A DNA stretch of 64,000 nucleotides from Nocardia sp. NBC_00565 (GTDB taxonomy: Bacteria > Actinomycetota > Actinomycetes > Mycobacteriales > Mycobacteriaceae). Position numbers and translations under genes: made by a program. Where the stretch lies: assembly GCF_036345915.1 (NCBI RefSeq), contig NZ_CP107785.1, forward strand, positions 2,790,001 through 2,854,000. Reading direction: 5' to 3'. The notes under the pieces were generated by a model that saw nothing but the letters and a program-made list of their open reading frames with translations, ran no database searches and was not told the DNA's origin. Shown here piece after piece: positions 16,840 through 25,406 of this stretch (the first letter of the stretch is position 1; the number at the start of each line of letters is the position of its first letter).

Positions 16840-19287
16840 ATGAAACTGCCTGAGCTTCCTGATCTACCGGTCCGTGGCGTGCTCGATCGTATTGTCGAGA
16901 CGTTGGCCGAGCGCGAGACTGCTGTGCTGGTCGCGCCGCCGGGGACTGGGAAGACGACCTTGGTGCCGTTGGCGTTGGCGGCGGGAACTGCGGAGCGGGT
17001 GCTGGTGGCTGAGCCTCGACGGTTGGCGGCTCGAGCCGCAGCTGGGCGGATGGCTGCTTTGCTGGGGGAGTCGGTGGGGGAGACCGTCGGGTACTCGGTC
17101 CGAGGGGATCGGCGAGTAGGGCGCGACACTCGGGTCGAGGTCGTCACGTCGGGGTTGCTGGTGCGACGGTTGCAGAGCGATCCCGAATTGGCGGGGGTTG
17201 ATGTGGTTTTGCTCGACGAGTGTCATGAGCGGCATCTCGACGCGGATCTGTTGTTGGCGTTGCTGCTCGATGCTCGGGCTGGGTTGAGGCCGGATCTGCG
17301 GGTGCTTGCTACGTCGGCGACTGTTGCGGCTGAACGGCTTTCGGCGCTGTTGGGTGGGGATCGTGCGGCGCCGGTGGTGCAGGTCCAGGTGCGGACCTAT
17401 CCGGTGGACGTGACGTATGTTCCGTCGTTGCCGCGGGAGCGGGTCGAAGCGCAGGTGGCGCGAGCCACCCGGGCCGCGCTCGCCGGAACCGAGGGGGACG
17501 TGCTGGTCTTCCTGCCCGGAGCAGCCGAAATCCGCCGGACGACAGCGCTGCTGGCCGACGTGGACGGCGTGGATCTCGTTCCGTTGCACGGCAGACTTTC
17601 CGCTGTGGGGCAGGACACGGCGTTGCGGCCCGGGCCGCGGCGGCGAGTGGTGTTGTCCACGGCGGTGGCGGAGTCCAGTTTGACGGTGCCCGGGGTGCGG
17701 ACGGTGGTGGATTCGGGACTGGCTCGGGTGCCACGCATCGATCGGGGGCGGGGGCTGTCCGGACTTGCGACAGTTCGAGTTTCGGCGGCGGTGGCCGAGC
17801 AGCGGGCCGGGCGGGCCGGGCGTGAGGCTCCGGGGCGGGTGTGGCGATGCTGGCCGGAATACGAGCACGGCACGCTGCCTGCCTATCCGGAGCCGGAGAT
17901 TCGGACGGCGGATCTGACGCGGTTGGCGTTGGAACTGGCGTGTTGGGGCACGGCTGATGGTCATGGCCTCGCCTGGTGGGATGCTCCGCCGCCCGGTGGG
18001 TTGGCTGCCGGCCGGGATGTATTGCGCGCGTTGGGGGCCGTGAACGGAGACGGTGATGTGACCGACCGTGGGCGGCGCATCGCCCGGATCGGGCTGCATC
18101 CTCGGTTGGCGCGGGCGTTGCTCGATGGGGCGGCCGAGGTCGGTGCGCGGGCGGCTGCGGAAGTGGTCACCGTCCTCGACGACGACACCCTTGCGTCCGG
18201 AGTCGATCTGACGGCCGGTCTGCGTGTGCTGCGGCGCGAGCGGCCGGCGCGTTGGCGGCGGGAGGTAGAGCGGCTGGCACGATTGGTCGAGGCGTCGGAC
18301 GGGGTCGACGATCCGGCTTTCGTTGTCGCACTGGCTCATCCGGAGCGGCTGGCGCGACGGCGCGGCCCGGGTTCGGCGAGCTATCTCATGGTCGGCGGCA
18401 CCGCGGTGACGCTGCCGCCCGGCTCCGGAATAGGTGATGCGGAGTGGCTGGCGGTCGGCGTTGCGACGCGCGATCCGGGTCGTTCCGACGGGTGGATACG
18501 ATTGGCTGCGGTCGCCGATGAACAGCTGGCCCGCCGTGCCGCATCGAACCTGCTGACGACCGTCGACGAGGTCGATTGGATCGACGGCGATGTGGTCGCC
18601 CGGCGGGTCGAACGACTGGGGGCGATCGTGTTGTCGGAGAAGCTGATTCGTGACCCCGATCGCCAATTGCTCGGCGCCGCGGTGCGTCGCGGACTGAGTT
18701 CGACCGGTCTCGGCCTGCTGCGCTGGAATTCCGATGCGATCGCCTTACGTCAGCGCCTCGACTTCCTACACCGCACCCTCGGCGCCCCCTGGCCGCCGGT
18801 CGATGACGAGTCGCTGCTCGCCGCCGCCGATACCTGGCTCGGCCCCGAACTCGCCGCCGCCCGCCGCCGCACCGACCTCGAACGCATCGACGCCGGACAG
18901 GCACTGCGTCGTCTGCTGCCCTGGCCGGACGCCGCCCGTATGGACGAACTGGCGCCGGAACGCTTAGAGGTCCCCTCCGGCAGCCGCCCCCGCCTCGACT
19001 ACTCGACCGACCCGCCGGTGCTCGCGGTCAAAGTGCAGGAAGTCTTCGGTTGGACAGACGCACCACGCCTGGCTCATGGCCGCGTCCCGATCGTGGTGCA
19101 CCTGCTCTCGCCCGCCCAACGCCCGGTCGCAGTCACCGCGGATCTGGCATCCTTCTGGCGCACCGGCTGGCCCCAAGTCCGCGCTGACCTCCGCGGCCGC
19201 TACCCCAAACACGCCTGGCCGGAAGACCCCACCACCGTGCCTGCCCACCGCGGCACTGCCCGCAACGCCGGAAGACCCCCACGCTGA
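16840..19287 (+). CDS. hrpB: ATP-dependent helicase HrpB
   Basis: This 815-residue DEAH-type helicase matches HrpB in length and motif order. Motif I is PPGTGKTTLVPLAL (about residue 34), motif II DECHERHLDADLLLALLLD (about 126), motif III TSAT (about 155), motif V LSTAVAESSLTVPGVRTVVD (about 278), and motif VI QRAGRAGREAPG (about 325). The C-terminal half (about 480-815) is the HrpB-specific domain. HrpB is a putative RNA helicase of uncertain role. The start at 16840 gives MKLPELPDLPV, the usual beginning; the open frame upstream to 16726 looks non-coding. It stands alone and converges with the AraC gene. Confidence 0.93.
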   Translation: MKLPELPDLPVRGVLDRIVETLAERETAVLVAPPGTGKTTLVPLALAAGTAERVLVAEPRRLAARAAAGRMAALLGESVGETVGYSVRGDRRVGRDTRVEVVTSGLLVRRLQSDPELAGVDVVLLDECHERHLDADLLLALLLDARAGLRPDLRVLATSATVAAERLSALLGGDRAAPVVQVQVRTYPVDVTYVPSLPRERVEAQVARATRAALAGTEGDVLVFLPGAAEIRRTTALLADVDGVDLVPLHGRLSAVGQDTALRPGPRRRVVLSTAVAESSLTVPGVRTVVDSGLARVPRIDRGRGLSGLATVRVSAAVAEQRAGRAGREAPGRVWRCWPEYEHGTLPAYPEPEIRTADLTRLALELACWGTADGHGLAWWDAPPPGGLAAGRDVLRALGAVNGDGDVTDRGRRIARIGLHPRLARALLDGAAEVGARAAAEVVTVLDDDTLASGVDLTAGLRVLRRERPARWRREVERLARLVEASDGVDDPAFVVALAHPERLARRRGPGSASYLMVGGTAVTLPPGSGIGDAEWLAVGVATRDPGRSDGWIRLAAVADEQLARRAASNLLTTVDEVDWIDGDVVARRVERLGAIVLSEKLIRDPDRQLLGAAVRRGLSSTGLGLLRWNSDAIALRQRLDFLHRTLGAPWPPVDDESLLAAADTWLGPELAAARRRTDLERIDAGQALRRLLPWPDAARMDELAPERLEVPSGSRPRLDYSTDPPVLAVKVQEVFGWTDAPRLAHGRVPIVVHLLSPAQRPVAVTADLASFWRTGWPQVRADLRGRYPKHAWPEDPTTVPAHRGTARNAGRPPR

Positions 19288-19352
19288 CCCCCGTTTCTCC
19301 AGCTGTCCACCAGTCACCAGCGACAGCCTTTCAGATTGGGACTTGTCAGTCG

Positions 19353-20354
19353 CTAGCTACTTGCTGCGGAAATAGTCCCTGGGGTGCGGCCGACTCGGAC
19401 GTGGCCCGCCAGTTCCTCGCGGAATTGGCTGGGCGTGGTGTCGAAGCGTCGGCGGAAGATCTTGCTGAAGCTGCTGGCCGAACCGAAGCCCAGGTCCGAT
19501 GCGATATCGCTGATACTTCGATGCTGGTAAGCGGGGCTGCGCAGGCGGTCGCGCGCCAATTGCAGGCGTTCTTCCCGAATGACTTCGCTGGGCGTGGTGC
19601 CGACAGTGCTGAACGCCAGTTGAATTTGACGCAGTGACCAGCCGAGCGCACCGGCGACGCGCGCACCGGTGAGATCCGGATCTCCGGCATGGTTGTGGAT
19701 ATATCGGCGGGCGGTCGCTTCCACATCCACGAGCTGGGTGGGGGAGTTCGCCGGTTCGCCGAGGATCTGCATGCAGAGCAGATCAACCAGCCGTTCGGAG
19801 ACGGTGTCGAATTGGCGGTCGGTGAGTGCGGCGCATTCGGTATACAGACCGCTGACCAGCCCGTCGGTCACCCGCCCGAGCCCGGTCGTGAGATCCAGCG
19901 GGTGGCTGGGCGGCGCGACGCGGTTGAGGCGATGCTGTATCTCCTGCCGCGGAATGGTGATGATCAGTCCTTGCGTGCCGTCGGACATGGACATGGTGTA
20001 GGGCCGGTCGACGGCCACCAGGCACATGGTTCCCGGGGTGAGGATCCCGTGCCCGGCGTCGGAGCGGAAGGTCAGGTGCCCGGCGAAAGGAAGAATCAGC
20101 CGGTAGTCGTCATCGGGGTCGTCTCGGATGTTCTTCGGGCTGCGAAGGTAGGTGACGGCGTTCGATTTCCACCCGACGAGCTGGTAGGCGTCGGTGCTGC
20201 GCACTCGAGTGTGCCCCTGGAAGTCGGTACGGCTCGGAAACTTGTAGCTCAGCCGACATTGGTACGTGCTGATCAAATCGGCCCAGTAGTCGGCCCGCTC
20301 ATGTGGATCCACCACACTTGTCGTGGCGGAGGCGGCGATAGCCGCTTGACTCAT
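19353..20354 (-). CDS. AraC family transcriptional regulator
   Basis: This 333-residue regulator has a C-terminal AraC/XylS DNA-binding domain (about 220-315). The two helix-turn-helix units are recognisable from LTGARVAGALGWSLRQIQLA and ISDIASDLGFGSASSFSKIF, ending RRRFDTTPSQFRE. The N-terminal 180 residues resemble the AraC-binding-like (cupin-type) sensor of actinobacterial members, with ILPFAGHLTFRSD and DRPYTMSMSDGTQG. It is divergent from the cupin gene at 20623 across 268 bp, so that gene is a plausible target. Confidence 0.9.
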   Translation of the reverse strand: MSQAAIAASATTSVVDPHERADYWADLISTYQCRLSYKFPSRTDFQGHTRVRSTDAYQLVGWKSNAVTYLRSPKNIRDDPDDDYRLILPFAGHLTFRSDAGHGILTPGTMCLVAVDRPYTMSMSDGTQGLIITIPRQEIQHRLNRVAPPSHPLDLTTGLGRVTDGLVSGLYTECAALTDRQFDTVSERLVDLLCMQILGEPANSPTQLVDVEATARRYIHNHAGDPDLTGARVAGALGWSLRQIQLAFSTVGTTPSEVIREERLQLARDRLRSPAYQHRSISDIASDLGFGSASSFSKIFRRRFDTTPSQFREELAGHVRVGRTPGTISAASS

Positions 20355-20622
20355 GAATACCGCCTCCCGACTCGACGATCATCGGTGGCCCAGGCGCCGA
20401 CCCAATTCGAGACGAAGCTTACGACAGAATTGCGCGGGTCACCGCCGGAGCAGCATTGCCGGTTGTCGAGTTCTGCGCACTCGGACAATGCTCATGCGTT
20501 CCGGGACAAGCGGGGAGGGGCGGGCGGCGGCTACGGTCCGGATAGTTGATGCCCGGATCGGCCGGCGCGGCTATCGGTGCCGACCCGATTCAGCTGGTTG
20601 CGGACGATAATCAGGAGTTCAT

Positions 20623-21180
20623 ATGCGCAGAATCGTGGTCGGCGACGACGGAACCGGACAGGGGCGGGTCCTGGCAGACGACAGTGTCGACCCGCTGACA
20701 TTGGCGCTGTTGCCCGGCGCCGAGATCTATCGGATATGGGAACTCGACGAGCTACCCGATCTGCCGGTCGACCGGATGCCTTCGCAGACCGATACGCGCT
20801 ACTTCCCCGGTCCGGGCGGGCTGCGTTTCGGATTCATCTCCGTACCTCCGGGGCTGACCTACGAGCCCGACGCCGACCTCTCCGAGGAAGCAATGGCGGC
20901 CGTCACCGCAGAAGCGGAGACGAAACTACCAGGGATGATGGCGGCCTTCGACCCCGCCGCGCCCGGCATGCACAGCACCGCGAGCATCGATTTCATCGTC
21001 GTGCTCGGCGGCCAGGGCCGCATGCGCCTCGGCGACGGTGTCGATGTATCGCTGCGATCGGGCGATTGCTTGATCCAGAACGGCACACCACACGCATGGT
21101 TCAACGACGGTGCGGTGCCGTTCGTTTTCTGTTACACCCTCTGCGGCGTCGCCGACCGGAATGCGACGACGAAACCATGA
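20623..21180 (+). CDS. Cupin-domain protein
   Basis: This 185-residue protein has a single C-terminal cupin barrel at about residues 110-175. DFIVVLGGQGRMRLGDGVDV corresponds to cupin motif 1 region and GDCLIQNGTPHAWFNDG to motif 2, with His in TPHAW as a possible metal ligand. The motif-1 histidines are not obvious (MHSTASIDF is nearest). Related actinobacterial proteins are annotated only as cupins. Its neighbour is a divergent AraC regulator with a cupin-like sensor, suggesting a shared small-molecule ligand. Confidence 0.75.
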   Translation: MRRIVVGDDGTGQGRVLADDSVDPLTLALLPGAEIYRIWELDELPDLPVDRMPSQTDTRYFPGPGGLRFGFISVPPGLTYEPDADLSEEAMAAVTAEAETKLPGMMAAFDPAAPGMHSTASIDFIVVLGGQGRMRLGDGVDVSLRSGDCLIQNGTPHAWFNDGAVPFVFCYTLCGVADRNATTKP

Positions 21181-21217
21181 CTCACCTCCAGCAGCGTCCA
21201 TGGTGGAGGTCCCCTGG

Positions 21218-21742
21218 ATGAGGGGCGTCGGAAGTCGTTGGCACAGCTTCGAATACACGCTGGTGGCGGCCGGTCCGTGCGCCGTCGCTGTCGACCCCTG
21301 GGCGGTAGGGGTGGCACAGACGTTCTTCGATTGCCTGGTAGTGCGAGTCATCGTCGAACCGGGCGATTATCCCTTGACCGACGAGGCCGTTCGCGCGATC
21401 CGGTACCTGTGCCTCGTCAGCGAGGCGGCCTACATCGTCATCGCCGGAACTCCGCACTGCGCGACGCCGGGTAGTCGGTTCACGCCGGCCTCGAATCCAT
21501 TCGATGTCCTCACCCACGTTGCCGACACACTCGACGTGCTTTCGGATCTCGCCGAACAACTGGAGAAATACGGGGAACGCGTCCACTTGATGCCGTTCGG
21601 ATGGAGTGTCGCCTGGCGCGCCGAAAAATCCGCGCGGCGATGGGATTTGCCGTCCATCACCGTATCCGCCTCCGGGAACGTTCACGTGGCGCCGGATTCA
21701 GTCGGAATCGGTCATCGGGCTCGAGCGTGCCCTGTTCGTTGA
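21218..21742 (+). CDS. Hypothetical protein, 174 aa
   Basis: The frame has coding-like composition: an N-terminal strand-rich part (WHSFEYTLVAAGPCAVAVDP), a long predicted helix in NPFDVLTHVADTLDVLSDLA, and a compact HLMPFGWSVAWRAEK segment. No membrane or signal sequence. Start ATG 21218 is preceded by GGAGG; an in-frame ATG at 21200 is an alternative. It lies 37 bases after the cupin gene and may be co-transcribed. The last 20 residues are less coding-like, so the 3' end could be altered. I do not recognise the family. Confidence 0.5.
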   Translation: MRGVGSRWHSFEYTLVAAGPCAVAVDPWAVGVAQTFFDCLVVRVIVEPGDYPLTDEAVRAIRYLCLVSEAAYIVIAGTPHCATPGSRFTPASNPFDVLTHVADTLDVLSDLAEQLEKYGERVHLMPFGWSVAWRAEKSARRWDLPSITVSASGNVHVAPDSVGIGHRARACPVR

Positions 21743-21980
21743 CGACCAGGTTGTAAACGCACTGCGCCCGCCGCCTATTCGGCGAGCGCGGGCAACATGG
21801 CTACCGGGACAACGCGGAGCCTCGGCCTCACGCGTCGCGAACGCGGGGCGTGTTCGTCGTCTTGCGACACGCCAGGTTTCGATTCCGTATGTTTCTATCG
21901 GTCGTAATCCCCGGGACAGCTTGGAGTCATGGATGCGAACATTCGCATATCGAGACGTCGGCGATCGGAGGTCGGTTCGC

Positions 21981-22130
21981 ATGACTGTGACCGATGACTA
22001 CTCGAGCAACAACACTCGCTACGCACAGCAGTTCACCGGGCCGCTTCCGCTGCGGCTCGTCGCTCGGCATTGCCGCATCGGCGTCACCACCTGGCGATCT
22101 CACGAGTGGGTATCCGGCCTCGGTGATATC
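21981..22130 (+). pseudogene. N-terminal relic of a beta-carbonic anhydrase
   Basis: An ATG at 21981 with GGAGGT upstream starts MTVTDDYSSNNTRYAQQFTG PLPL, which matches the N-terminus of actinobacterial beta-class carbonic anhydrases closely. After about residue 24 the similarity collapses: the expected zinc-ligand motif CMDAR is absent. The frame runs on to 22190 into the GAPDH start without the conserved HVIRNAGG. This is an eroded or truncated gene, lying in the 441-bp gap before the GAPDH gene; nothing else is recognisable in that gap. Confidence 0.55.
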
Positions 22131-22183
22131 GCGGCCCTCATTAGCATCGATGCCGCGAACAAATCGAGGAAATCCGAGGACCT

Positions 22184-23677
22184 GTGTTGACTACCGAACA
22201 ACTTGACCGCTGGAACGCTCAGGAAGCCGCCGCGGAGGCGATGATTCCCATCATTGGCACGTTGTATCGGGGGAAGGGCGTGACGATCCTGCTGCACAGC
22301 CGGTCGCTGGTGAACAAGTCGGTGATCAGCATCCTGCGGACACACCGCTTCGCGAGGCAGATCGAGGGCGAAGAGTTGTCGGTGGACGAGACCCTTCCCT
22401 TCCTGCAAGTGCTCAGCGAGCTGGATCTGGGGCCCTGCAAGATCGATATCGGTCAGTTGGTCATGACCTATCGCGCTGACGATCGCGGACTGTCGATCCG
22501 CGAGTTCACCGCAGCGGTCCTGGCCGAGGTGACCAACGGCAACAAGGCTCGGTCACCGGGTCCCAAGGATGTTGTCCTCTATGGCTTCGGCCGCATCGGT
22601 CGTCTGGCCACTCGCCTGCTCATCGAGAAGGCCGGATCCGGCAACGGGCTGAACCTGCGTGCCGTGGTGGTGCGCAAGGGCGGCGACGACGATCTGGCCA
22701 AGCGTGCGTCTTTGCTTCGCAGAGATTCGGTGCACGGCCACTTCAACGGCACGATCAAGGTCGATACCGGCAATGACACGATCACCGCGAATGGGAACGT
22801 GATCAAGTTCATCTACAGCGATGATCCGACGACGATCGACTACACCGAGTACGGGATCGAGGACGCGATCCTGATCGACAACACCGGTAGGTGGCGTGAT
22901 CGTGACGGGCTGTCGCAGCATCTGCGCCCTGGCATCGCGAAGGTCGTTCTCACCGCACCCGGTAAGGGCGACGTCCCGAATATCGTGCACGGCGTCAACC
23001 ACCGCGACCTGGACCTGTCGCAGCAGATCTTCTCGTGCGCCTCGTGCACGACCAACGCGATCGTTCCGCCACTCAAGGCCATGGATGACGAATACGGCAT
23101 CATCCGCGGTCATGTGGAGACGGTGCACTCGTTCACCAACGACCAGAACCTACTGGACAACTATCACAAGGCGGACCGTCGCGGTCGGTCCGCGCCGTTC
23201 AATCTCGTGCTCACCGAAACCGGTGCCGCGTCGGCCGTCGCGAAGGCGATGCCGGATTTCAAGGCCAAGATCACCGGCAACTCGATTCGTGTTCCCACCC
23301 CCGACGTATCGGTCGCGATTCTGAACCTGCAGCTCGAGCGGGAGACGACGAAGAGCGATGTGCTCGCGTATCTGCGTCAGGTATCGCTGTCCGGGCCGTT
23401 GAGCCGAAGCCTCGATTACACCGCCGCCACGGACGTGGTTTCCAGCGATTTCATCGGATCGCGCGCAGCGTCGATCATCGATGCCAATGCCACGATCGTC
23501 GACGGTGACACCGCGATTCTGTATGTCTGGTACGACAACGAATTCGGCTACTCGTGCCAGGTGGTGCGGACGGTGCAATACATCTCGGGCATCGAGTATC
23601 CGACCTACCCGCAGGCCGGCGCGGCGCTGGACCACGCTCCCGACCCCCGCGTGCTGACTGCGACCGACGCGCGGTAA
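22184..23677 (+). CDS. gap: Glyceraldehyde-3-phosphate dehydrogenase, long actinobacterial type
   Basis: This 497-residue protein has a complete GAPDH core from about residue 128 to 470. The NAD motif is VVLYGFGRIGRLATRLL, the active site SCASCTTNAI has its catalytic Cys at residue 288, and GNSIRVPTPDVSVAIL and WYDNEFGYSCQVVR follow. The roughly 125-residue N-terminal extension (starting LTTEQLDRWNAQEAAAEAMI) is helical and distinguishes it from the 335-residue glycolytic enzyme. This long form occurs in Corynebacteriales and may favour gluconeogenesis or another cofactor; that is inference. The GTG start has GAGGA just upstream. Monocistronic. Confidence 0.88.
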   Translation: MLTTEQLDRWNAQEAAAEAMIPIIGTLYRGKGVTILLHSRSLVNKSVISILRTHRFARQIEGEELSVDETLPFLQVLSELDLGPCKIDIGQLVMTYRADDRGLSIREFTAAVLAEVTNGNKARSPGPKDVVLYGFGRIGRLATRLLIEKAGSGNGLNLRAVVVRKGGDDDLAKRASLLRRDSVHGHFNGTIKVDTGNDTITANGNVIKFIYSDDPTTIDYTEYGIEDAILIDNTGRWRDRDGLSQHLRPGIAKVVLTAPGKGDVPNIVHGVNHRDLDLSQQIFSCASCTTNAIVPPLKAMDDEYGIIRGHVETVHSFTNDQNLLDNYHKADRRGRSAPFNLVLTETGAASAVAKAMPDFKAKITGNSIRVPTPDVSVAILNLQLERETTKSDVLAYLRQVSLSGPLSRSLDYTAATDVVSSDFIGSRAASIIDANATIVDGDTAILYVWYDNEFGYSCQVVRTVQYISGIEYPTYPQAGAALDHAPDPRVLTATDAR

Positions 23678-23716
23678 CTCGCGCGGCCGATGGATTCGGT
23701 GACCTGCCCTTTCGTG

Positions 23717-24901
23717 TCATGTGTGGGTGCCGCCGCGAAGCCAGTCGGACCAGGGGATGCTCCAATCGCCGTTCTGCCAGATGTCGAGGGGGTCGCCGCC
23801 GGTGTTGCGGACCTCGACGACGTCGCCGGGGATGACGAAGTCGTAGAACCATGCGGCATCGTTGGGGGAGATGTTCAAGCAGCCGTGTGAGACGTTGGTG
23901 TTGCCTTGGGCCCACATGGTTGCGGCCAGTTCGTGCACGAAGATTCCGTCGTGGCTGATGCGGACCGCGTGGTTGATGCTCGTGCGGTAGCCGCCGGAGT
24001 TGGTCGGCAGGCCGTAGCTGGCGGAGTCCATGATCACCGGGTCGTTTCGGTCCAGCACGGTGTAGATGCCGGGGCGGGTCCAGAACGACAGGTATCTGCT
24101 ACCGACGACCGCGGTGCCGCCCTTGCCCATCGATGTGGGCATGGTGCGCACCAGGTTCCCGTTGTCGAAGACCTCGATCTGTTTGGTGTCATCGTCGGCG
24201 ATCGCGACGTGCGCGGGGCCGATGATCACCGACACCCGTTGGTTGCGCAGGCCGTAGCGGCCCTCGCCGAACGCGAGCCCGAAGAGTTCGGCCTCGATCG
24301 TGATCCTGGTTCCCGGCGCGTGATAGTGCTCGGGTCGCCAGTGTGCGTTCTGATCGTCGAGCCAGTACCAGGCACCGGTGGTGGCGGGCTGGGTGGTGAC
24401 CTTCAGGTGGCGTTCCGCGGCCGCCCGGTCGACGGGTTCGTCGAAATGGGCGACGAGCACGAAACCCACTCCGTAGGTGTCGTTTTCGGCCAGCTCGACG
24501 AGATTGGCGGAGCGCAGGGAGACGTCTATGAGCTGATCGGGGTGCACCGTGGTGCAGGTCGTCGTCGCGGTGATGTCGCCGGTTTCGCCGTGTGCCACGG
24601 CTTTCGCGGTGTAGGTGTGTCCGTAGCCGAGCGGTTCGGCGCTGGTCCAGGTTCGATGATCAGGTGCCGGTGCGCCCGGCAGTGATCTGCCCGTTTCGTC
24701 GATCCATTCGACCGACCGCAGTGTCCCGTCGGTGACCGTGACCGTGCCGGGGCTGCGCGCATCGACGCCGTGGGTGCCGGGTGGGGGATCGAATCGGAGT
24801 GTGGCGGGTTTGGGGGGCGCGGGTTCTCGCTCACATCCGGCCAGGGCGAGGCCACCCGCACCGGCGAAGCCGATCAGTAGCCGACGACGTCCCAATGCCA
24901 C
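23717..24901 (-). CDS. Lipoprotein L,D-transpeptidase (Ldt/YkuD)
   Basis: This 394-residue enzyme makes 3-3 cross-links in peptidoglycan outside the membrane. The N-terminus has a basic region, a hydrophobic stretch and a lipobox (GLALAGC, Cys about residue 19). Residues about 40-225 fit the immunoglobulin-like domains of mycobacterial Ldts. The YkuD catalytic domain follows, with SVIIGPAHVAIADDDTKQIE, IFVHELAATMWAQGNTNVSH and the SHGCLNISPNDAAWFYDF active site (Cys about 338). The GTG at 24901 was chosen because AAGGGAG lies 7 bases upstream and the signal then starts correctly; the longer frame adds 40 unrelated residues. Confidence 0.92.
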   Translation of the reverse strand: MALGRRRLLIGFAGAGGLALAGCEREPAPPKPATLRFDPPPGTHGVDARSPGTVTVTDGTLRSVEWIDETGRSLPGAPAPDHRTWTSAEPLGYGHTYTAKAVAHGETGDITATTTCTTVHPDQLIDVSLRSANLVELAENDTYGVGFVLVAHFDEPVDRAAAERHLKVTTQPATTGAWYWLDDQNAHWRPEHYHAPGTRITIEAELFGLAFGEGRYGLRNQRVSVIIGPAHVAIADDDTKQIEVFDNGNLVRTMPTSMGKGGTAVVGSRYLSFWTRPGIYTVLDRNDPVIMDSASYGLPTNSGGYRTSINHAVRISHDGIFVHELAATMWAQGNTNVSHGCLNISPNDAAWFYDFVIPGDVVEVRNTGGDPLDIWQNGDWSIPWSDWLRGGTHT

Positions 24902-25155
24902 CGCGTATCTCCCTTCACTGGGTGCAGCAGGGCCGAACTCTGTCCGCCAGCATGTGGTAGCTACGCGCTTGCTGGGACACCAACGAGCGGAATCTCCACC
25001 GATCCGTCGCACAACCGACACCGTTCCGCGATCGATTCGGGTTCTCGGGCAAAACGGGCATGGGTGGTCTGCAAGACCCGGACGGTCACATGCTTCGCTG
25101 GCGCGAACTGTCAGCCGAGAACCGGCTCAGGGCCGTACGACGGTGACAAGGTTGA

Positions 25156-25320
25156 TCAATGCTCGGCGGCCGGCGTATGGCCGAGGTCGCGGATGTAGTC
25201 GTTGAGGTAGACACGCTCGCCGGTCCAGCCGCGGTCGGTGAACCACTCGGTGGCCTCACCGCGGGGGTCGTTGTAGATCAACCGCACCCAGTCCGAGCCC
25301 GCGTCACCGTGCTCGGCCAT
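25156..25320 (-). pseudogene. C-terminal fragment of a TIGR00027-type SAM-dependent methyltransferase
   Basis: About 54 codons on the minus strand encode GSDWVRLIYNDPRGEATEWF TDRGW, then YLNDYIRDLGHTP and a stop at 25156-25158. The LIYNDPRGxxxxWxxxxGW pattern is the tail of the leucine-carboxymethyltransferase-like SAM methyltransferases that are numerous in mycobacteria and Nocardia. The remaining 230 or so residues upstream are missing. The surrounding 24902-25406 gap contains nothing else that I recognise. Confidence 0.5.
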
Positions 25321-25406
25321 CGCGGTGGCACCGCAGCGGGCGCGCCTGTCCTTACTGGCCCATGGTGATCACGCTTGCGTGGCTGCGAGCAGCCAGGCAA
25401 GGACGG

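Noticed and set aside
16864..18666. A 600-codon minus-strand ORF opposite hrpB
   Set aside because: It is the Arg/Pro/His-rich antisense shadow of a clearly conserved helicase gene.
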